Of a DNA stretch of 64,000 nt, positions 15,016 to 22,112 are shown in pieces. The stretch's first letter is position 1. Each line of letters begins with the position of its first letter. The translations under genes and the position numbers were made by a program. The notes under the pieces are model-generated. The model saw only the letters and a program-made list of their open reading frames with translations. It did no database searches and was not told the DNA's origin. This DNA is from Streptomyces barkulensis (lineage in GTDB: Bacteria; Actinomycetota; Actinomycetes; Streptomycetales; Streptomycetaceae). The stretch covers positions 62,001 through 126,000 of the forward strand of contig NZ_PGSG01000061.1 of the NCBI RefSeq assembly GCF_002843305.1. Direction: 5' to 3'.

Positions 15016-16398
15016 ATGGTGTCCCGCAGCGTGGGCGGAACAGCCCTCACCGACCTCGGCGCCGACTTCGCCGGCGATGTCATCACCCCCGGCGACGCGC
15101 CCTACGACGAGGCCCGCACGGTCTTCAACGCGATGATCGACCGGCGTCCCGCCGTCATCGCCCAGTGCGAGACCGAACACGATGTCGCCGAGGCGATCCG
15201 GTTCGGGCGGGCCAACGGTCTGGAGATCGCGGTCCGCGGCGGCGGGCACAGCGTCGCGGGCATGGCCCTGACCGAGGGCGGCATCGTCGTCGACCTGCGG
15301 CGCATGCACACGGTCGTGGTCGACCCCCGCAGGCGCACCGCGCGGGTCGGCGGCGGCGCCGTCATGAGCCACCTGGACCGGGCCGCCGAGCCGTACGGTC
15401 TGGCGACGACCGGCGGCCGGGTCTCCACCACCGGGGTGGGCGGGTTCGTGCTGGGCGGCGGCTCGGGCTGGCTGGACCGCAGGTTCGGTCTGGCGAGCGA
15501 CAACCTGCTGTCCGCCGAGCTGGTCACCGCGGACGGCCGCACCGTGCGCGCGAGCGAGGAGGAGAACCCGGAGCTGTTCTGGGCGCTGCACGGTGGTGGC
15601 GGCAACTTCGGCGTGGCCACCTCGCTCACCCTGCGGCTGCACCCGCTTCCGGAGGTGACCGCGGCCCTGCTGATGTGGCGGCCCGAGGCGGGACCGGACG
15701 TGGCGCGGGTCTACCGCGACTTCCTGGAGTCCGCCCCGGACGAGGTCGGCGGGGGGCTCATCTACCTGACCGCGCCGCCCGAGGAGTTCGTCCCCGCCGA
15801 CATGGCCGGGAAGCTCGCCTGCGCTGTGCTGATCACGTACGCGGGCGGCATGCAGGAGATGCGCGACGTCGCCGAGCCCATGCTCGACATGGACCACGAC
15901 GCCGAGATGATCACCGAACTGTCCTACGCCGACCTGCAGTGCATGCTCGACGACCCGCCCGGTTACCGGAACTACTGGTCGGCCGAGTACCTGGCCTCCC
16001 TCCCGGACCCGGCCGTGGACGCCTTCTGCGCCCGCGCCGCCGATCTGCTCGTGCCCTCGCCCTCCCAGCACGTCCTCTTCCCCCAGGGCGGCGCGGTCGC
16101 GCGGGGCCCGGAAGGCCATCCGATCCCCTGGCGGCGGGCGCCGTGGGTGGTCCACCCCTTCGGGCTGTGGGAGGACCCCGCCGACGACGAGCGCGTCAGG
16201 CGGTGGGCCCACGACGTACGCGCGGACGTCAGGCCCTGGTCGACCGGCGCGGTCTACCTCAACTTCATCGGGCACGAGGGCGAGGACCGCGTGGTCGCCG
16301 GGTTCGGGCCGGACAACCACCGGCGGCTGGCCGCGGTCAAGGCCGAGTACGACCCCGGCAACGTCTTCCGGCTCAACCACAACATCAGGCCCGGCTGA
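15016..16398 (+). CDS. FAD-linked oxidoreductase, BBE family
   Basis: This 460-residue flavoprotein is of the berberine-bridge/VAO type. The FAD-binding half contains RGGGHSVAGMAL (His that carries covalent 8-alpha flavin), GGVSTTGV-like VSTTGVGGFVLGGGSGWL, GGGGNFGVATSLTLRLHP, and the C-terminal BBE motif YDPGNVFRLNHNI. The usual second flavin anchor (Cys in GL-x-C-DNL) is replaced by Ser in GLASDNL, so only mono-covalent FAD is expected. No secretion signal is seen. The substrate is unknown: relatives oxidise sugars, alkaloids or polyketides. The ATG at 15016 follows aggggg. No biosynthetic cluster surrounds it. Confidence 0.92.
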   Translation: MVSRSVGGTALTDLGADFAGDVITPGDAPYDEARTVFNAMIDRRPAVIAQCETEHDVAEAIRFGRANGLEIAVRGGGHSVAGMALTEGGIVVDLRRMHTVVVDPRRRTARVGGGAVMSHLDRAAEPYGLATTGGRVSTTGVGGFVLGGGSGWLDRRFGLASDNLLSAELVTADGRTVRASEEENPELFWALHGGGGNFGVATSLTLRLHPLPEVTAALLMWRPEAGPDVARVYRDFLESAPDEVGGGLIYLTAPPEEFVPADMAGKLACAVLITYAGGMQEMRDVAEPMLDMDHDAEMITELSYADLQCMLDDPPGYRNYWSAEYLASLPDPAVDAFCARAADLLVPSPSQHVLFPQGGAVARGPEGHPIPWRRAPWVVHPFGLWEDPADDERVRRWAHDVRADVRPWSTGAVYLNFIGHEGEDRVVAGFGPDNHRRLAAVKAEYDPGNVFRLNHNIRPG

Positions 16399-16519
16399 CG
16401 CCGCTCCCGTGCGGCGTACCCGGTGTGGAGGGCGTGCCGCGGACCGGACGACAGGCCCGAAGCCACTCCGCCCGCCGTCCATCCCCGCCCCGCTCCCGGT
16501 CCCCGTGACGGCGCGTCCG

Positions 16520-16525
16520 TAGAAT
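16520..16525 (+). promoter_or_regulatory. -10 element TAGAAT for a leaderless transcript
   Basis: TAGAAT ends six bases before the GTG at 16532, and no ribosome site precedes that GTG. This is the standard arrangement of leaderless Streptomyces mRNAs, so the start codon is probably the first transcribed triplet. Confidence 0.65.
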
Positions 16526-16531
16526 GTCCGT

Positions 16532-16975
16532 GTGAACCGGCGACCGCACCCACCGATCCGCCCCCACCGGGCCCGGGTCCGCATGGTGCTGCTGGTTCTG
16601 GCGGTGCTGACCGGAGTGGTGGCCATGCACGGCCTGGCTCCGGCCGGAGCGACCGCCCCGTCGAACGCTCCTCGGGGCGCGCCCGCGGCCGGCCACGCGA
16701 TGCCCGAGAGCGCGGAGGCCGCCGCGTACGGATCCCTTGGCACTGCCGCGGACGACGCCTGTGCGCACCCGGACCACGGGACGAACGGGCACCCGGATCA
16801 CGCCGACGCCACCTGCGCGACCGTGGGCACCTCCGGCCCGCCCGTCCTGCCGGCGCCCCCGGCCTCCGCCGTCGCCCCGGCGGCGGAGGCGCCCTTCGCG
16901 GGGCGGGCGCCCTCGGCGGCTCTCTCCGGCCGCGCTCCCCCATCGCTGAGCGAACTGCAACTCCTGCGCATATAG
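16532..16975 (+). CDS. DUF6153-type small exported protein, copper locus
   Basis: This 147-residue protein has one N-terminal membrane/signal segment (VRMVLLVLAVLTGVVAMHGLAP) followed by a low-complexity, His-containing exterior (ACAHPDHGTNGHPDHADATC) and a conserved end PSLSELQLLRI. It fits the DUF6153 family that accompanies DUF305 lipoproteins in actinobacterial copper loci. Two cysteines and several His could bind metal at the cell surface, which is inference. The GTG start is probably leaderless. It is 110 bases upstream of the DUF305 gene. Confidence 0.75.
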   Translation: MNRRPHPPIRPHRARVRMVLLVLAVLTGVVAMHGLAPAGATAPSNAPRGAPAAGHAMPESAEAAAYGSLGTAADDACAHPDHGTNGHPDHADATCATVGTSGPPVLPAPPASAVAPAAEAPFAGRAPSAALSGRAPPSLSELQLLRI

Positions 16976-17084
16976 GCGTGCCTCCGCGCGGCCGCCGCCC
17001 CGTCCGGGAGCCGGTGCCGTGCGCGACGCGCCCGTATCCCGCCCCCTTCGGGGCTTCCCTCCCACAGCAGGAGTTCGTATCACC

Positions 17085-17729
17085 ATGACCGCACACCGTT
17101 TCACCCTGCGCCGTGCCGCCCTCGCGGTGGCCGCCGCGACCGCCGCCGCCGTCCTGGCCGCCTGCGGTTCCCAGGAGTCCTCTCCCGCCGGCCGCGGCGC
17201 TCACGACGACAAGCCCGCCGCGGGCTCCTCCGCCCCGGCCGGCTCCCACAACGCCGCCGACGTCTCCTTCGCCCAGGGGATGATCCCCCATCACCGGCAG
17301 GCGGTGGTGATGGCCGAGATGGCCGAGACCCGGGCCGCCTCGCAGAAGGTCAAGGACCTGGCGGCCGAGATCAGGAAGGCCCAGGACCCGGAGATCGAGA
17401 CCATGTCCGGATGGCTGGAGTCCTGGGGCGAGCAGGTGCCCCCGAAGACGGAGGGCATGGACGGGATGGACCACTCCGGCCACGACTCCCACGGGATGAG
17501 CGGGATGATGACTCCCGAGGAGATGGCGGATCTGGAGAAGTCCTCCGGCGGGGCGTTCGACACCGCCTTCCTGGAAATGATGATCGAGCACCACAAGGGT
17601 GCGGTGACCATGGCCGAGGAACAGAAGGAGAACGGCTCCTACGGCCCGGCGAAGGCCATGGCCGACGACATCATCACCGCCCAGAACGCCGAGATCGAGA
17701 CGATGGAGGAGCTGCTCGGCCGGAAGTAG
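17085..17729 (+). CDS. DUF305 lipoprotein, probable copper-binding
   Basis: The 214-residue precursor has a lipoprotein signal with lipobox LAAC (Cys27) and two DUF305 halves, each with a His pair: FAQGMIPHHRQAVVMAEMAE and FLEMMIEHHKGAVTMAEEQ. A Met/His-rich stretch (GMDGMDHSGHDSHGMSGMM) lies between them. DUF305 proteins are four-helix, ferritin-like folds found in copper resistance operons. The Met/His pattern supports extracytoplasmic Cu binding. The ATG at 17085 follows caggag. It lies between the DUF6153 and Csp-like genes, all in the same direction. Confidence 0.93.
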   Translation: MTAHRFTLRRAALAVAAATAAAVLAACGSQESSPAGRGAHDDKPAAGSSAPAGSHNAADVSFAQGMIPHHRQAVVMAEMAETRAASQKVKDLAAEIRKAQDPEIETMSGWLESWGEQVPPKTEGMDGMDHSGHDSHGMSGMMTPEEMADLEKSSGGAFDTAFLEMMIEHHKGAVTMAEEQKENGSYGPAKAMADDIITAQNAEIETMEELLGRK

Positions 17730-17894
17730 AGCCGGCGCCGGGAGTCGGGGTCCGCACGGCGCGGGCCCCGATTGCCCCGATTGCCGGTTTACGCACCGCT
17801 TCCGGGTGTTACCCGTTCGCACGGCACCGCGGATCCTGCCCCACGTCCGGACAGGCCTGCGGGATCGCAAGAAACCACGCGAAAGGGGACAACC

Positions 17895-18302
17895 ATGACG
17901 ACGATGGTCAGCGAGATGCTGCGCACCTACCCGGCCGACCTCGGCGGTGTGAACCGCGAGGCCATGGAGCGCTGCATCGCCGAGTGCTTCGACTGCTCGC
18001 AGGCCTGTACGGCGTGCGCGGACGCCTGCCTGTCGGAGGACATGGTCGCCGAGCTGCGCAAGTGCATCCGCACCAACCTGGACTGCTCGGACATCTGTGA
18101 GGCCACCGGCAAGATCCTGTCCCGGCACACCGGCTACGACGCCAACATCACCCGCACCCAGCTCCAGGCCTGCGCCATGGTCTGCAAGTCCTGTGCGGAG
18201 GAGTGCGAGCGCCACGCCGACATGCACGAGCACTGCCGCGTCTGCGCCGAGGCCTGCCGTCGCTGCGAGCAGGCCTGCAACGAGCTGCTGGCGACCCTCT
18301 GA
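17895..18302 (+). CDS. Cysteine-rich four-helix-bundle copper-binding protein (Csp-like)
   Basis: This 135-residue cytosolic protein contains 18 cysteines arranged in CxxxC and CxxC steps along helices (RCIAECFDCSQACTACADAC, KCIRTNLDCSDIC, ACAMVCKSCAEEC, HCRVCAEACRRCEQAC). It matches the DUF326 copper storage protein family, whose tetramers bind many Cu(I) ions inside a helical tube. No signal peptide is present, as in the cytosolic Csp3 type. The ATG at 17895 follows aaaggggac. Its neighbours (DUF305, DUF6153, F510_1955) support a copper homeostasis locus. No copper ATPase or CsoR is in view. Confidence 0.93.
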   Translation: MTTMVSEMLRTYPADLGGVNREAMERCIAECFDCSQACTACADACLSEDMVAELRKCIRTNLDCSDICEATGKILSRHTGYDANITRTQLQACAMVCKSCAEECERHADMHEHCRVCAEACRRCEQACNELLATL

Positions 18303-18436
18303 GGCCCCCTCCGATTCAGGGGACCGCTGTCTCCTCCGCCGCCCCGGCCCCCGGCCGGGGCGGCGCCGCGTACGGGCGGGGCCTGCCGGCGCCCTCCACG
18401 CCGGGCCCGGTGGCGGTCGTCGTAGATTGGCTGACG

Positions 18437-18461
18437 GCACCGCACCGCACCGCACCGCACC
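18437..18461 (+). repeat. Five tandem gcacc pentamers upstream of a lipoprotein gene
   Basis: Five exact gcacc units end 16 bases before the ATG at 18478, just upstream of its ribosome site. Copy changes would move the promoter relative to the start. Confidence 0.85.
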
Positions 18462-18477
18462 GACGACAGGATTTCCG

Positions 18478-19374
18478 ATGCCACTCCGTTCCCGCCCCCG
18501 CCCGCGTCCCCGTTCCCTGGCCGCCGCGACGGCCCTGCTGGCCGCCGTCCTGGCCGGCTGCTCGGGCGGCCAGGACGACCACCAGGGCTCCTCCGCCGGA
18601 CATACCCACGACGGCGGAGCCGGCATCGGCCACATCCACGGACTGGGCATCAACCCCGGCGACGGGAAGCTCTACGTCGCCACCCACCGCGGCGTTCTCG
18701 CCGTCGACGGCGAGGGCTCCGCGAAGCGCATGGGCGACACCGCCGACTACATGGGCTTCGCCGTCGCCGGGCCGGACACCTTCCTCGGCAGCGGCCACCC
18801 GGCCGAGGGCAGCGACGAGCCCGCCAACCGGGGCCTGATCAAGAGCACCGACGCGGGGAAGACCTGGAAGGCCCTCTCCCTGGCCGGTGAGGTCGACTTC
18901 CACGCCCTGGAACAGGCCGGCAACACCGTCTACGGATACGACAGCACGAACGGGATGCTGCGCGTCAGCGAGGACGGCGAGAGCTGGGACGAGCGGGCGG
19001 AGCTGGCCGCCCTGGACATCGCCGTCAGCCCCGCCGACCCCGACACCGTCCTGGCCACCACCGAGGGCGGCGTCGCCCGTAGCACCGACGGCGGCGAGAC
19101 CTTCGCGGGCGGCGCCGAACCGGTGCTGGCGTACCTGTCCTGGGCCGGTGAGGACGGGCTGTACGGGATCGCCTCCGACGGCACGGTGCACCACAGCGGC
19201 GACGGCGGCGGAAGCTGGACGGAGACCGGCACGGTGCCCGGCGGGCAGGCACAGGCGCTCACCGCGGTCACCCCCGACCGCGTCCTGGCCGCCACCGCCG
19301 GTGGTGTCTACGAATCCACCGACGGCGGCAAGACCTTCACCGAGCGCCTGGATATCCCGGCGAGCGACCACTAG
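18478..19374 (+). CDS. F510_1955-type BNR-repeat lipoprotein
   Basis: The 298-residue precursor has a lipobox LAGC (Cys28), a His-rich spacer (DDHQGSSAGHTHDG) and then a beta-propeller of BNR/Asp-box repeats (IKSTDAGKTWKAL, LRVSEDGESWDER, ARSTDGGETF, HHSGDGGGSW, YESTDGGKTF). Such proteins are often annotated as glycosyl hydrolases, but catalytic residues of sialidases are not evident, so a binding or sensor role is as likely. It completes the copper locus. Its TAG overlaps the TAG of the convergent channel remnant at the palindrome ctag (19371-19374). Confidence 0.88.
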   Translation: MPLRSRPRPRPRSLAAATALLAAVLAGCSGGQDDHQGSSAGHTHDGGAGIGHIHGLGINPGDGKLYVATHRGVLAVDGEGSAKRMGDTADYMGFAVAGPDTFLGSGHPAEGSDEPANRGLIKSTDAGKTWKALSLAGEVDFHALEQAGNTVYGYDSTNGMLRVSEDGESWDERAELAALDIAVSPADPDTVLATTEGGVARSTDGGETFAGGAEPVLAYLSWAGEDGLYGIASDGTVHHSGDGGGSWTETGTVPGGQAQALTAVTPDRVLAATAGGVYESTDGGKTFTERLDIPASDH

Positions 19375-19782
19375 GGACAGGGCCTGACGCTGCGCAGGAA
19401 CCCCTGGAGGGCTCGCCGCCGCCCGGTGTGCTCGCGGACGCGGGCCGCGTACTCCCCCCTCGTCGACCACGGAGACGCCCGCCTCCCGCAGCACCGACAG
19501 CGCGGGCGCGGGGCGTTCCTGCTCGGCCCGGGCGAAGAACTGGCCGCGCAGGGTGTCCAGCACCTGGTCCAGGGCGGACCACAGAGGCCCGGTGGCCGCC
19601 GGGTCGGGCCGGCTTCCGGGGGCGACGCCGGCACGGAGCAGCAGCAGGGCGTCGTCGAGGGCGGCCAGCGCGCGGGCGGGTGCCTTGCTCCGCCGGGTCG
19701 AGTGGAAGTAGTGGACGACCGGGTAGGCCAGGTGCTGCTCGCCCAGGCGCAGCAGCGGCTCGGTCAGGGAGACCAGTTGCTG
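19371..19782 (-). pseudogene. 3' part of two-TM potassium channel gene, split by IS element
   Basis: Reading minus from the element end gives QQLVSLTEPLLRLGEQHLAY, then VVHYFHSTRRSKAPARALAAL and QVLDTLRGQFFARAEQE. This is the cytosolic C-terminal region seen in Streptomyces ion-channel (Ion_trans_2) proteins. It continues the fragment at 21528-22112: joining the flanks gives SMFN-QQLVSLT in frame. A second lesion lies in a run of six G (19454-19459, minus strand), where five would be needed to read DEGEYAARVREHTGRRR to the stop. It has no start of its own. Confidence 0.85.
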
Positions 19783-19960
19783 GGTCAACTTCTCGGCCCT
19801 GAAGGGCCGAGCTTGCAGCTCCATCCCGTGCCTGGTGGGTACGGGTCAGGCCGCGTCGTCGGCAGCGTGACTCACTGCCCAGCCCGCGACACCGCGCGCG
19901 GCGATGTTGCGGGCTGCGTTCACGTCGGCGTGCTCAGCGAAGCCGCACGACATGCAGCAG
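19783..19960 (-). ncRNA. Predicted omega RNA (right-end guide RNA) of TnpB
   Basis: TnpB nucleases use an RNA made from the 3' end of tnpB through the right element end, with the adjoining flank as guide. Here that RNA would run from inside tnpB through the hairpin ctcggccc-ttca-gggccgag to TTGACC at 19783. The guide would be the channel sequence cagcaactggtctccc (19767-19782). The 5' limit is a guess. No transcript evidence is available. Confidence 0.5.
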
Positions 19961-20996
19961 AAGATGGCCTGTGCGGGCCGGTTCTTCTTGTCGATGTGGC
20001 CGCACGCCGAACACCCCTGCGAGGTGTAGCGCGGGTCCACGCAGACCACCGGCACACCCGCCCGGAGCGCCTTGTAAGCGATGTACGCGCCGAGCTGGGC
20101 GAAACTCCAGGTGTGCAGCGTGACCCGCTGGGGCTTGCGGAGCCGTACCCTCTCGCGGATGCCGCCCAGGTCTTCCAGGGCGATGCCGCGCGAGGTGCGT
20201 TCAGCCTCGGTCACGATCTGCTTGGAGATGCGGTGGTTGGTGTCGGCCGCGAAGCGGGCCTCGCGGCCGGAGAGTTTGCGCAGCAGCCGCTTGGCGGACT
20301 TCGTCCCCTTGGTCTGGAGGCGCTGCCGGAGCCGGCGGTTGCGGTGCCGGACCTGGTTCAGGTGCTTGCCCGCGTGGACGGTGCCGTCGCTGGTGGTCGC
20401 GATGTTCGCGATTCCCAAATCGACGCCGAGGAACCCCTCCGGCTCGATCGGGTCGGCCTCGGGCACCTCGCAGGTGGCGTACAGGTACCAGTTGCCGCCC
20501 CGGTGCACGAGGTCGCTCTCGCCGCGGCGGTGCTCGGTGAGCGTCTTCATCTGGTCGGCGGAGGCCTCGAACGGGATACGCCCGGAGCGTCCGCGGGGGT
20601 CCAGATGGACACGGTGCGGGCGTCGGTCTGCCAGGACAGGCAGCGGTCGTCGAACGGCTGGGCCGCGTCCCTGCGGAAACGGATCGGCCTGGACTCGGCG
20701 GCCGCGCGGCGTTTCGATCCTTCGCGGCCGTAGTTCCCGGCCTTCAGGTTCGCCTTCAGCGTGGCATAGGCCCCGGCGACCTTCCGCGCGACATGGATCG
20801 CGGGCTGCGCGGACAGGCCCATCCCCTTCAGGTCTCCGTACACCAGGCGCTGGAGGGGGGTCCTGCCCGTGATGCCGGTGTCGAATGCGCGCCGTGAGGC
20901 GTGGTTCGCGGCGCGGTTGCACAGACGCAGCGTCTCCCGGAGTGCGGCCTCGGTGGCCTCGTCCGGGAGCAGCTTCACCCGCACAACCAACTTCAC
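19846..20996 (-). pseudogene. tnpB: TnpB RNA-guided nuclease, one frameshift
   Basis: This is the IS605-type TnpB (ancestor of Cas12). The N-terminal frame reads MKLVVRVKLLPDEATEAALR, CNRAANHASRRAFDTG, YGDLKGMGLSAQ and TVSIWTP. The next frame goes on RGRSGRIPFEAS, FLGVDLGIANIAT (RuvC Asp), IALEDLGGIRERV (RuvC Glu), the zinc ribbon CSACGH/CCMSCG and HADVNAARNIA (RuvC Asp). All catalytic residues are present. The frame change sits at five G (20595-20599 plus strand), where six would restore a protein of about 383 residues. It could be an assembly error, since the downstream domain shows no other decay. The GTG at 20996 is 23 bases from the tnpA start. Confidence 0.88.
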
Positions 20997-21019
20997 GTGG
21001 TCACTATACCGTTTTGCCT

Positions 21020-21448
21020 ATGTCACCCCGATGGGAACCAGACCCCAATCTACGCCGAGGTCGTAGTGTCGTCTTCAACCTTCATGTGCATCTTGTCTTT
21101 GTCACGAAGTACCGGCGCGGCGTCCTCACCGACACGATGCTCACGCGCTGCGAAGAGGTCATGCGGGACGTCTGCACCAAGTTGGACGCGACCTTGCGGG
21201 AGTTCAACGGCGAGGACGACCACGTCCACCTGCTCGTGCACTACCCGCCGAAGCTGTCGATCTCCACCCTGGTCAACCGGCTCAAGGGAGTCTCGGCGCA
21301 CTATCTGCGGAAAGAGTTCGAGCCACACGTCCGCCAGTACCTGTGGGGCAACCACCTCTGGTCCCCGTCGTACTTCGCCGCCTCCTGCGCAGGCGCCCCC
21401 CTGGAGATCATCCGCGAGTACATCGAGAACCAGAAACGACCGGAGTGA
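21020..21448 (+). CDS. tnpA: IS200/IS605 Y1 transposase TnpA
   Basis: This 142-residue HUH transposase cuts and rejoins single-stranded DNA. It shows HLVFVTKYRRGVLT at residues 24-37, the metal-binding HUH triad DDHVHLLV (H68, H70), GVSAHYLRKEF, and the nucleophile tyrosine Y134 in REYIENQKR. All essential residues and the normal length are kept, so it is probably active. It is divergent from tnpB. The short AT-rich gap with tcactatacc holds both promoters. The ATG at 21020 is chosen because the upstream frame runs through tnpB. Confidence 0.95.
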   Translation: MSPRWEPDPNLRRGRSVVFNLHVHLVFVTKYRRGVLTDTMLTRCEEVMRDVCTKLDATLREFNGEDDHVHLLVHYPPKLSISTLVNRLKGVSAHYLRKEFEPHVRQYLWGNHLWSPSYFAASCAGAPLEIIREYIENQKRPE

Positions 21449-21527
21449 ACGGCGGCGCTGTGCGCCGTCCAGGTCAAGGATGCGATTCCTCCCGGCCCTG
21501 AAGGGCCAGGATTCCTCGCAAGAGACC

Positions 21528-22112
21528 GTTGAACATGGAACTGAAGCCGCTTCCGGTCCACCCGGCGGCGATGATGCCGAAGGCGTCCCGGCCCAGACAG
21601 TGGATCTGCTGGGCGAGCACCCGCTTGTGGACCACCGCCTGGACCACCTGCACCAGGTAGGTGAGGGAGAGCGTCACCAGGAAGAGTCCCGACAGGGAGG
21701 CGACGGCGGTGGCCACCTGGGCCCAGGCGGTGTCCGGCACGTAGTCGCCGATGCCCAGGGTGAAGACCGTGTAGCCGGTGAAGTACACCCGGTCCCATCC
21801 GTCGGCGGGCACGGCGGTACGGGAGGCGACGACGGAGGCCGTGTCGGCGCTGAAGACCAGCCACCACCCGGCCCACAGCAGCACCGCCCACGTCGTGAAG
21901 GTGGCCAGCAGGGTGCACGTCCCGCTCCATTTCAGGAAGACCGAGCCGCGTCCGGTCCGGGCGTTGAGCGCCAGGGACGTCCGCCACACGGCCCTGGCCA
22001 CCCGGCCGCTGACCGGGCCGGTGACCGTGACCATCGACAGTGCGGTGACCACCGCGTCGGCCAGCGCCAGAATCACCAGGGCGCAGCCGGCCAGTGCCGT
22101 CGGCACGTTCAT
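21528..22112 (-). pseudogene. 5' part of two-TM potassium channel gene, split by IS element
   Basis: The fragment starts MNVPTALAGCALVILALADAV and contains a membrane segment (LLATFTTWAVLLWAGWWLVF), a pore loop with selectivity filter TVFTLGIGDYVP and a second pore helix (LSGLFLVTLSLTYLVQVVQAV). In the interrupted state the frame runs on into the element and stops at 21474, giving a 212-residue product. Such a product keeps the pore but loses the cytosolic domain. GIGDY replaces the canonical GYGD, so K+ selectivity may be relaxed. The ATG overlaps the stop of the antiporter gene (ATGA), marking an antiporter-channel operon. Confidence 0.88.

Larger units (their letters stand above)
19783..21527. 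mobile_element. IS200/IS605-family insertion sequence, 1.75 kb
   Basis: The element carries divergent tnpA (+) and tnpB (-) and has no terminal inverted repeats or target duplication. Each end holds a subterminal hairpin with the core ggccctgaagggcc (19796-19809 and 21494-21507), as expected for Y1 transposons that act on single strands. On the tnpB-sense strand the left flank ends TTCAAC and the right end reads TTGACC. Removing 19783-21527 restores the reading frame of the host channel gene as SMFNQQLV, which fixes both ends to within one base. Confidence 0.88.

Noticed and set aside
15016..16398. FAD oxidoreductase considered as part of an antibiotic gene cluster
   Set aside because: No PKS, NRPS, tailoring or resistance genes lie nearby. 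Single BBE genes are common outside clusters.
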